Assembly: GCF_016107395.1 (NCBI RefSeq)
Contig: NZ_JAAIKO010000007.1
Span: 62,001 to 126,000, forward strand
Source of the DNA: Streptomyces fildesensis
GTDB lineage: Bacteria; Actinomycetota; Actinomycetes; Streptomycetales; Streptomycetaceae
Direction of reading: 5' to 3'
Length of the DNA stretch: 64,000 nucleotides
The position numbers and the translations under genes were made by a program. The notes under the pieces were generated by a model that was not told the origin of the DNA, did not search any database, and worked only from the letters and a program-made list of their open reading frames with translations. Positions within the stretch are counted from its first letter, which is position 1. Each line of letters opens with the position of its first letter. This document shows positions 45,286 to 51,897 of this stretch, one piece after another.

Positions 45286-47366
45286 CGCGCGGCTGCCGCC
45301 TTGCGCCGGCAGGTGTCCAGTGCCTCGGTGATGTCGGAGTCGTCCGGTGCCAGCCCGGCGGCGATCTCCAGGTCGGCGAGGGCTTCCTCCCAGTGGCCGG
45401 TGTCCTGGTGGACGAAGGCACGGTTGTAGCGCAGCGCGGGGTCGTCCGGCTGCAAGTCCACGGCGTGGCCGAGGTCGAGGGCGGCGGTGTCCAGTTCGCC
45501 CATGTCGTAGGCGAGGGCGGCGCGTCCGGACAGTGCCGTGATCATGTCCGGATCGGCGGTGAGCGCGCGGTCGAACGCGGCCCGGGACTCCTCGAACTCC
45601 TCGCGTTCCGCGTGCACCTGGCCCAGGACCGCGTGCAGATACGGGTTGTCGGGCTCGTAGCCGAGGCCGGTGTTCGCGTCCTGCTCGGCCGCGTCCAGTT
45701 CGCCCGACTCCAGCAGCAGACCGGCCCGGTTGACGTACGCGTCGACGAACTCCGGGACGAGTTCGAGTACATAGCTGAAGTCGGCGAGTGCGCCCTCGGT
45801 GTCACCCTCGTTGAGCCGGAGGTCGCCGCGGTTGTAGTAGATCTCCGGGAACGGCGGGGAGAGCCGCATGGCCCTCGCGTAGTCCTCGAACGCCTCCTCG
45901 GGGCGGCCCAGCCGGCGCAGGATGTTGCCGCGTTCCAGGTAGTGCTCGGCGTGGTTGGGGTCCTCCCGGATGACGATCGCGTAGTCCGCGAGGGCTTCCT
46001 GGATGCGGCCGAGACTGAGGTAGACCCGGGCCCTGTTGTTCTTCAGCACCGAGCGGTGCAGGACGTGCTCGTCCGGGCCGAGCAGCTCGTCGAGGCTGCT
46101 GATCGCCTCGTCGACCAGCCGCAGCGCCTCGGTCGGCTCGCCGAGATTGACCTCCACCAGGGCCAGGCCGTTCTTGTAGAAGGCGCTCTGGAAGGCCCGG
46201 TCGCTGCGGTTCTCGATCAGTGACGCGGTGGCGATGGCGGAGTTCAGCCAGGCCTTGGCCTTGAACTCGTCGCGGTCCTCGGGGTCGTTGTGCCGGGTGT
46301 AGAGCATGGCCGTGTTGTAGGCGGCGGCCATGTGGACGGCGGGCTTGACGGAGTTCAGCCGAGCCTGGTCGTCCAGCTTCTCGGCCTCGTAGGTGCGGCC
46401 GAGGATGGAGAGGGAGAGCGTCACGCCCTTGGTGAACGCCCACCAGCGGTCGTGTTCCGTCCGGGGGTCGACGAGCGCCAGTCCGCGCCGGCCGTAGTCG
46501 ACGCACGCCTCGTAGAAACCGTTGCACAGGCTGTGGTCCATGGCGTGGAAGACCGCGGGAACGCCCGCGCCGCCGGGGTCGGAGCCGTGCTCCAGGTGGT
46601 AGGCGATGGCGCCGAGGCGGAGCGACTCCTCGTCCCGTTCGGCAAGTTCGGCGGCGCGCCGGTCGTGCAGCAGTGCCCGTGCCGCGGGGTCGAGTGCCTC
46701 GTAGGCCGCGCGCGGCGCCGGCTCGTCGGTGGTGCAGTCCGAGGCGACATAGGCCCACGCGTCGGCGGGCCCGCCCGCCGCGTCGGCCTGGCGGACCTCG
46801 GTGACCCGGGCGCGGGCGGCCAGCACGGCGAGCAGGGCCTCGTCGGCGGGTCCGGTACCGCCGCTGCGCACGACGACGGTCAGGTGCGCGGGGTCGATCC
46901 GGCGGACCAGTGCGGTGAGGAACTCCAGGTCGGTGGCCTCGGCCCGATCGGCGTTCTCCACGACGAGGACGCGCGGCCCGTCGGCGGCCAGGCCGTCGCG
47001 GACGAACTCCACCAGGCCGTTGGAGATACGCGTGGTGCGCAGCCGGGCGTAGTAGCGGGTGCGCTCGGCCGGGAGCGCCATGGAGGTGAGCGTCTCGCGG
47101 GAGTTGGGGACGACGGAGCGGAGGTCCGGCGCGGCGGAGAGCAGTTCGATGTCGTACCGCTCGACCAGCTTCCGGTCGCGGAGCAGGACGTCGGGCACCA
47201 TGGCGCGTACGAGGGTCCCGGCCGCGGTGTACGGTCCGCGCAGTCCGCGGTGCGCGTTCACGACCATGACCGGTCCGGCCGGCAGGCCGAGCCGTTCCAT
47301 GGCGGCCTCGCGGTCCCGGACCAGCCCGCCGCGGACCCAGTGGTGAGTGGGGACAACCTCGTTCAT
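45282..47366 (-). CDS. TPR protein with degenerate N-terminal P-loop domain
   Basis: 694 residues. The N-terminal 200 residues look like a degenerate STAND/AAA ATPase: MVVNAHRGLRGPYTAAG (33-49) takes the place of Walker A and RVLVVENADRA that of Walker B, but the GKT lysine is missing. The C-terminal 450 residues are tetratricopeptide repeats, for example AEHYLERGNILRRLGRPEEA, EIYYNRGDLRLNEGDTEGAL and YNRAFVHQDTGHWEEAL. It is likely a scaffold for protein or peptide binding. It lies 82 bp downstream of the PqqD/HEXXH membrane-protein gene and overlaps the flavin reductase gene by 4 nt. Confidence 0.75.
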   Translation of the reverse strand: MNEVVPTHHWVRGGLVRDREAAMERLGLPAGPVMVVNAHRGLRGPYTAAGTLVRAMVPDVLLRDRKLVERYDIELLSAAPDLRSVVPNSRETLTSMALPAERTRYYARLRTTRISNGLVEFVRDGLAADGPRVLVVENADRAEATDLEFLTALVRRIDPAHLTVVVRSGGTGPADEALLAVLAARARVTEVRQADAAGGPADAWAYVASDCTTDEPAPRAAYEALDPAARALLHDRRAAELAERDEESLRLGAIAYHLEHGSDPGGAGVPAVFHAMDHSLCNGFYEACVDYGRRGLALVDPRTEHDRWWAFTKGVTLSLSILGRTYEAEKLDDQARLNSVKPAVHMAAAYNTAMLYTRHNDPEDRDEFKAKAWLNSAIATASLIENRSDRAFQSAFYKNGLALVEVNLGEPTEALRLVDEAISSLDELLGPDEHVLHRSVLKNNRARVYLSLGRIQEALADYAIVIREDPNHAEHYLERGNILRRLGRPEEAFEDYARAMRLSPPFPEIYYNRGDLRLNEGDTEGALADFSYVLELVPEFVDAYVNRAGLLLESGELDAAEQDANTGLGYEPDNPYLHAVLGQVHAEREEFEESRAAFDRALTADPDMITALSGRAALAYDMGELDTAALDLGHAVDLQPDDPALRYNRAFVHQDTGHWEEALADLEIAAGLAPDDSDITEALDTCRRKAAAAR

Positions 47367-47448
47367 GCGGACTGCTCCTCTGCGTCGCGTCGTACGGCGT
47401 TCCGGTGGGCTGCGGTCGGTGCGGGCCGTGGTCGGTGCCGGCCTCGGT

Positions 47449-48651
47449 TCAGCTGGCGGTGGCGGGGGTGCGGCGGCGGTAGCCGCGGACGGCGAGGATG
47501 CCAGCGAGGATCAGCTCGCCGAAGTTGAGGATCAGGAAGACCGTCACGTCCAGGACGTTCAGCGGCGAGATGTCGGAGAAGAGCTTTCTGACGGCCATCT
47601 CGGTGATCCGGATCGCGGCGGGGACGACGGCGGTGATCAGCAGGCCGGTGAGGACCGCGTAGCCCGTGACCATGAGCCAGACGTACCAGCGGGCGACCTC
47701 GCGGTCGCGCGGGGTCCAGGTCTCCGCGTCCACGATCTTGTCGCGCCGCCCGATCAGGCCGTAGAGCCGGTTCTGCAGCATGCCCTTGGCGACGGTCTGC
47801 AGATCGTTGCAGCCCAGCACCGTGGTGGCGAGGTAGTACAGGTCGGTGCGCAGGAAGAAGTAGAACTGCCAGGCGAAGCGGAGCAGGGTGCCGAAGGCCA
47901 TCGCGAGCAGGAAGCGGCCCATGAATCCGGCGAAGCCGTCGGACGAGACCAGGGGCACCGCGGCGAGCGTCAGCCCGGTGACGACCAGGACGTCGACGAG
48001 CATGCCCGCGAGCATCGGCAGGTAGCGCTTGCGCCGGGGCACGGCGACGAGGCCGTCCAGCTTGGTCAGGAAGACGACGTAGTAGAAGCGCCGGCCGATG
48101 CTGAGGGAGGAGTTGAGGCCCAGTCTGCGTCCGGCCAGTGCGTGGTAGGACTCGTGCAGCAGGATCCACGGCGCCTGGCCGAGGACGTTGCCGAGGGCGA
48201 GCGCCACCAGGGACGAGCTGGTGAAGAAGATGTTGTGGTAGGTCGGGACCACGGCCGGTTCACGGAACATGGCGACGATGCCGGCGATGAACAGCAGTCC
48301 GTACAGCACCCAGGCCACGGGAGAGAAGAGCGCCCGGCCGAGCCGCTGCCAGCGCACCGCGCCCGCCTCGACGACCTCCTCGCCGTCCGGCACGAGCAGT
48401 TCGAAGGCCTCCAGGACTTCGAGGAATTCCACCATGTCCACGGTCTCGCCGTACTGGGTGTTGTACCAGCGGGCGGCGTCGTTCGGGGTCTCCCCGGTCT
48501 CCAGGCGGCGCAGCAGCGCCGCGCCGTCGGCGGGGAAGAGGCCGTAGGAATCGATGTCGGCCCGTCCCACGGTGACCTCGTCGCCTTCCTCGAGGAAGGT
48601 CAGCGGGTACAGCCTCAGGGGTCGGTCGAGGTCCACTGCCGCGGCGTCCAT
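47449..48651 (-). CDS. PqqD-like (RRE) domain fused to HEXXH membrane protein, candidate RiPP maturase/protease
   Basis: 400 residues from the ATG at 48651 (GAGG upstream). Residues 12-88 look like a PqqD/RiPP-recognition element: YGLFPADGAALLRRLETGE, then DMVEFLEVLEAFELLV, the winged-helix pattern that binds leader peptides. About six membrane helices follow, with HESYH (166-170) at the end of the second, an intramembrane zinc-peptidase motif as in M50 enzymes; GLNSSLSIGRRFYYVVFLTK follows. It is 132 bp downstream of a 30-codon Cys-rich peptide gene with a hairpin between. Likely jobs: leader recognition, cleavage, and/or export. Family not identified beyond these motifs. Confidence 0.72.
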   Translation of the reverse strand: MDAAAVDLDRPLRLYPLTFLEEGDEVTVGRADIDSYGLFPADGAALLRRLETGETPNDAARWYNTQYGETVDMVEFLEVLEAFELLVPDGEEVVEAGAVRWQRLGRALFSPVAWVLYGLLFIAGIVAMFREPAVVPTYHNIFFTSSSLVALALGNVLGQAPWILLHESYHALAGRRLGLNSSLSIGRRFYYVVFLTKLDGLVAVPRRKRYLPMLAGMLVDVLVVTGLTLAAVPLVSSDGFAGFMGRFLLAMAFGTLLRFAWQFYFFLRTDLYYLATTVLGCNDLQTVAKGMLQNRLYGLIGRRDKIVDAETWTPRDREVARWYVWLMVTGYAVLTGLLITAVVPAAIRITEMAVRKLFSDISPLNVLDVTVFLILNFGELILAGILAVRGYRRRTPATAS

Positions 48652-48732
48652 CACTACCTCACTGTCACTGGTCCGCAGAAGTGCCGGTCCGGGCCGCGGA
48701 CACCGTGGCCCGGACCGGCTGGAGCTCCACGA

Positions 48733-48768
48733 GCCGCGGCGGACCGGTCTCGACCGGCTCGCCGCGGC
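48733..48768 (-). terminator. Hairpin between the peptide gene and the maturase gene
   Basis: GCCGCGGCG (48733-48741) pairs with CGCCGCGGC (48760-48768), 9 bp with an 18-nt loop. A partial terminator or RNA-processing hairpin here would give more peptide than enzyme message, as in many RiPP operons. Confidence 0.5.
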
Positions 48769-48782
48769 CCGTAAGGGTTGGG

Positions 48783-48875
48783 TCAGGCGAGGACGGGCGT
48801 GCCACCGCAGTAGCAGGACGTCGCGGCGGAGGTCAGACGGACGGTGCCGGCCTTGCGGACAACGATCTTCTTCAT
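48783..48875 (-). CDS. 30-residue candidate RiPP precursor peptide with Cys-Tyr-Cys core
   Basis: ATG at 48875 with an excellent AAAAGGAG ribosome site 7 nt away; stop at 48783. The N-terminal half is basic and beta-branched (MKKIVVRKAGTVRLT), the C-terminal half is ATSCYCGGTPVLA with two Cys, Thr and Ser that could be modified. There is no signal peptide. It is the first gene before the PqqD/HEXXH membrane protein, the TPR protein and the flavin reductase, and a perfect inverted repeat lies about 105 bp upstream. No known RiPP class fits: YcaO, LanM/LanC, radical SAM and MbnB/MbnC genes are absent nearby. Confidence 0.72.
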   Translation of the reverse strand: MKKIVVRKAGTVRLTSAATSCYCGGTPVLA

Positions 48876-48979
48876 GTTGTGCTCCTTTTCCGTGATGTGA
48901 CGCATCGTCGGGCGCGGTCGCGCCCGACGCTCCCGGCAGCCGGGAGGGTCTGTGTGGCGCAAAGGAACAGAGACTGATG

Positions 48980-49004
48980 TGAATGAGATTTGCTCCCTCA
49001 TTCA
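48980..49004. promoter_or_regulatory. Perfect inverted repeat, candidate operator of the peptide operon
   Basis: TGAATGAG (48980-48987) and CTCATTCA (48997-49004) are exact reverse complements with 9 bp between, i.e. half-sites about 1.6 turns apart centre to centre. It lies 105 bp before the peptide ATG. Confidence 0.5.
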
Positions 49005-49064
49005 TCTCCGCTGACAGGCTGGCACGCGTCCTCCCGGCCGTCAACAGTCGGACACGGCGTACAT

Positions 49065-49091
49065 CTGACAGGACGACAGATCGGATGTCAG
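49065..49091. promoter_or_regulatory. Inverted repeat upstream of the XRE gene
   Basis: CTGACA (49065-49070) and TGTCAG (49086-49091) form an inverted repeat with a 15-bp spacer; a further CTGACAGG copy lies at 49011. A possible second site for the XRE regulator. Confidence 0.3.
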
Positions 49092-49277
49092 GCCAACAAT
49101 CGCTCGTTTCAAGCCAGTTGGGGAGTCCCTCGGGACCCGGCGAACATGCACCCGGTCTCCACAGCCAAGGCGGTCAGAACCCGCGCGTCACCAACTAAGA
49201 TGCGTGAGACGCAGAGCGGACCCCACCCGCGCTTACCACAGGCGATACGCAGGGCACTCGACCAAGGGAGGTATGCG

Positions 49278-49706
49278 GTGCCTGATCCGATGTCCGGCAC
49301 CCCGACGCTCGCGGACAAGATCGACCGGCTGTTCGACGTCGTCCGCGGACCGGACCACACGCCGTACACCCACGAGGAAGTGGCGCGGGCGTGCCGCGAG
49401 GCCACCGGGGAGAGCTTTTCAGCCACTTATTTGTGGCAACTGCGCACGGGCCGAAGGGACAATCCGACCAAACGTCACCTCGAAGCACTGGCTCAATTCT
49501 TCCAGGTGCCGCCGATGTATTTCTTCGACGACCAACAGAGCGCCCAGATCGCGCAGGAGCTCCAGCTCCTCGGGGCGCTGCGGGACGCAGGAGTACGCGA
49601 GGTGGCGTTGCGCGCGGTCAACCTGTCGCCCGAGGGCCTCGGCACCATCAGCGACATGATCGAAGTCATTGCCCGCAGAGAGGCGGGATTGCGCCGCGCG
49701 GACTGA
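49278..49706 (+). CDS. XRE-family helix-turn-helix regulator
   Basis: 142 residues from the GTG at 49278, chosen because AAGGGAGG lies 6 nt upstream; the longer in-frame region has no domain content. The helix-turn-helix spans YTHEEVARACREATGESFSA to LWQLRTGRRDNPTKRHLEAL, followed by AQFFQVPPMYFFDD. The C-terminal helical part (IAQELQLLGALRDAGVREVA) is typical of Streptomyces XRE regulators that stand next to ImmA/IrrE-type and MAB_1171c genes. It is divergent from the candidate RiPP operon and probably controls both directions. Confidence 0.82.
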   Translation: MPDPMSGTPTLADKIDRLFDVVRGPDHTPYTHEEVARACREATGESFSATYLWQLRTGRRDNPTKRHLEALAQFFQVPPMYFFDDQQSAQIAQELQLLGALRDAGVREVALRAVNLSPEGLGTISDMIEVIARREAGLRRAD

Positions 49707-49805
49707 TATCCACTGGTCCACCCCTGGGCATAGGATCGCTCATCGCTCATATCGCTCATGAGTGGTTGCTGATCGTTGTGCGGTGCCTTGCCCGGGGAGG
49801 GTCTT

Positions 49806-50441
49806 ATGGGGGACTACGCGGAACAGCAGAACAAAATGTTGTGGCGGCGATGTCGGCGAACCGTGGCGGCGCTGCCACTGCCACGGCCGTTCGACGCCAC
49901 CGGCTTCACCGACGCACTGGCGGAACAGCGGGGCCGGCCCCTGGTGCTGGTGCCGTTACCGCCCCACGCGTGCACACCCTGCGGCATGCTGGTGACCACC
50001 GACCGGGCCGACTACATCGGCTATCCGACCAGCACCAGCGCCCTGCATCAACAGCACATACTGCTGCACGAGGTGGGACACCTCGTCTGCGGCCACACCG
50101 GCGTCGCGCACCTCGGCTCGTCGGCGTCGCGGGTGCTGCTGCCGCATCTGTCGGGCGAGCTGGTCCGGCGGGTCCTGGGGCGCAGCGTCTACTCCGACGC
50201 CCAGGAGCAGGAGGCCGAGCTCATCGCCTCGCTCGCCCTGCACCGTCCGGCCCGCAAGGTCAGGCGCTCACGCGAGGCCTGGTTCCCCTTGGAGGGCAGC
50301 CTCGACATCGCCGAGGCGTTCGCCCGGCTCGGGCCGATCGTCGGACTCGCCGGCGCCGCCCCGATCCGGACCACCGCGGTCGTCGGACCCTTGCGCACGC
50401 TTCCCGGTCGGACGTTTCCCGGTCCGGGGACCGATAGGTGA
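49806..50441 (+). CDS. ImmA/IrrE-like metallopeptidase (TTA codon)
   Basis: 211 residues from the ATG at 49806, which has GGGAGGG upstream. The zinc site HEVGH (88-92) is intact within LHQQHILLHEVGHLVCGH, with a downstream acidic residue in DAQEQEAELIAS as third ligand: the M78 pattern. A CTPCG motif precedes the site. Such proteases often cleave a partner XRE repressor, and the partner gene lies 99 bp upstream. Codon 51 is TTA (49956-49958), so expression depends on bldA. It overlaps the next gene (GTGA). Confidence 0.8.
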   Translation: MGDYAEQQNKMLWRRCRRTVAALPLPRPFDATGFTDALAEQRGRPLVLVPLPPHACTPCGMLVTTDRADYIGYPTSTSALHQQHILLHEVGHLVCGHTGVAHLGSSASRVLLPHLSGELVRRVLGRSVYSDAQEQEAELIASLALHRPARKVRRSREAWFPLEGSLDIAEAFARLGPIVGLAGAAPIRTTAVVGPLRTLPGRTFPGPGTDR

Positions 50442-51874
50442 CCGACGCGGTCGCCTTGACCGGCTGCTTGATCGTCCTGGCGGGCGTCTGCTGGCGGCTT
50501 CTCACCACCCGGGGGACTCCGACCGGCACTCCCGTACGCCATCTGTTCGGCTGTGCGGTGTCCATGGGGAGCTCGCTCGCCGTCCTGGCCCCGGCGACGA
50601 CCCGGCTGGCGGGCCGGGCCGGGCCGTTCGCGCTGTGGACCGCGCCCGCGGGACAGTGCTGCAATCTGGCGGCGATGGCGTTCCTCGCGCTGGTCGCGCG
50701 CTCGGCGGGGACCGAGCCGTACAGCCGCACAGCGGTCCGCCGGCAGCTCACCGGCACGTCGGTGGTCATGGTCGCCAGCCTGGTCGCGTATCTGTGTGCC
50801 GGGGTGACCCGCGACGGCCGGGACCTGGTCGCGGCCGACGGGCGCGAGGGGTTCCTGGCGGCGTACAACACCCTGCTCACGCTGCACACCGCCTGGTGCC
50901 TGATGGTGTTCATCGTGCTGATCCGGCGCTGCACCCGGTACATCCGGTCGCGGCTGCTGCGCGGCGGGCTCGGACTGATCACCGCGAGCGCGGCCCTGGG
51001 GCTGCTGTGGACGGTGTGGAGTCTGGGCGATGTGCTCTCCGCGCTGGGCACCGGCCGCGAGGACGGCTGCGAGAGCACGGTGTCGGCGCTGGCCGGCATG
51101 GTCTGCCTGGCACTGGGGCTGGGCGGGACGATGTCCTCCGCGTGGGGGCCACCCGTGGCGGCCCGCGTCCGGCGGGGGCTGGTCCGGCTGCGGGCCTGGC
51201 GCGGCTACCGCTGGATCGGCCCGCCCTGGAGCGCGGCGTACGACGCGGCCGCCGGGTTACGGGACCGGCTGCCGAACGGGCGGGCGCTGCCCACCCCGGC
51301 CGGCTGGCTGCGGGCCTGGCACGGCTACCGGCGGATCGGTCCGCTGTGGACCGCGATGCACGCCGCGCTGCCGGAGATCACCCTGGCCGGGCCCGCCCTG
51401 CGGCTCGGCCGCATCCTGCCGCTCGGCGCCCAGTTCGCGCTGTACCGCCGCATCATCGAGATCCGGGACGGGCATCTGGCGCTGCGCCCGTACTTCCATC
51501 CGGAGGTCGCGGCCTGGACCGCCGAGGCGGAGGGGTCGGGCCTGGACGCGGCCTCGGAACGGCTGGCGCCCATCGTGGAGGCGGCGACCATCGCCGCGGC
51601 CCTGGAGGCCGCCCGCTCGGGACGCCGCTCCACCCCGGGCGGTTGTGAGGGGTACGTACCGCCGAAGGTCCGGGCGAGTGTCGAGGCCGAGGCGGCCTGG
51701 CTCATGCAGGTCTCGGACGCCTTCATCGGCTCCCCCGCCGTCGAACGGGTCCGCTGCCGGGTCAGGGCCGGCCTGGTCGACGGCCGCACGGTCGACGGGT
51801 ACCCGGTCACCGACGGCCCGGCAGCGGCCCGCGCGGCGTTACAGGACCGGGGTGTGTCCATGCCCCCGGACTGA
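50438..51874 (+). CDS. MAB_1171c family putative transporter (two TTA codons)
   Basis: 478 residues from the GTG at 50438, overlapping the ImmA stop by 4 nt. Seven or so N-terminal membrane helices (about 1-235) are followed by a cytoplasmic domain with the family motif RIGPLWTAMHAALPEI, FALYRRIIEIRDGHLALRPY. The YRxIGPxW segment occurs twice, 40 codons apart (51187-51231 and 51307-51351), an internal duplication. TTA codons occur at 51257-51259 and 51839-51841. Despite the database name, transport has not been shown; the steady partnership with XRE and ImmA genes suggests a signalling role. Confidence 0.75.
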   Translation: MTDAVALTGCLIVLAGVCWRLLTTRGTPTGTPVRHLFGCAVSMGSSLAVLAPATTRLAGRAGPFALWTAPAGQCCNLAAMAFLALVARSAGTEPYSRTAVRRQLTGTSVVMVASLVAYLCAGVTRDGRDLVAADGREGFLAAYNTLLTLHTAWCLMVFIVLIRRCTRYIRSRLLRGGLGLITASAALGLLWTVWSLGDVLSALGTGREDGCESTVSALAGMVCLALGLGGTMSSAWGPPVAARVRRGLVRLRAWRGYRWIGPPWSAAYDAAAGLRDRLPNGRALPTPAGWLRAWHGYRRIGPLWTAMHAALPEITLAGPALRLGRILPLGAQFALYRRIIEIRDGHLALRPYFHPEVAAWTAEAEGSGLDAASERLAPIVEAATIAAALEAARSGRRSTPGGCEGYVPPKVRASVEAEAAWLMQVSDAFIGSPAVERVRCRVRAGLVDGRTVDGYPVTDGPAAARAALQDRGVSMPPD

Positions 51875-51897
51875 GACGGCTCCCCTGGGCCCGCCGT

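Larger units (their letters stand above)
48876..49277. promoter_or_regulatory. Divergent control region: peptide operon versus XRE regulator
   Basis: About 400 bp separating the leftward peptide operon from the rightward XRE gene. It contains two inverted repeats (annotated separately) and no supportable gene. The XRE protein is the obvious candidate to bind here. Confidence 0.55.

Noticed and set aside
48783..48875. Methanobactin precursor (basic short leader, two Cys, copper genes within 15 kb)
   Set aside because: The MbnB (DUF692-type) and MbnC partner genes are not in the window; the neighbours are a PqqD/HEXXH protein, a TPR protein and a flavin reductase. The likeness is limited to style of the leader.
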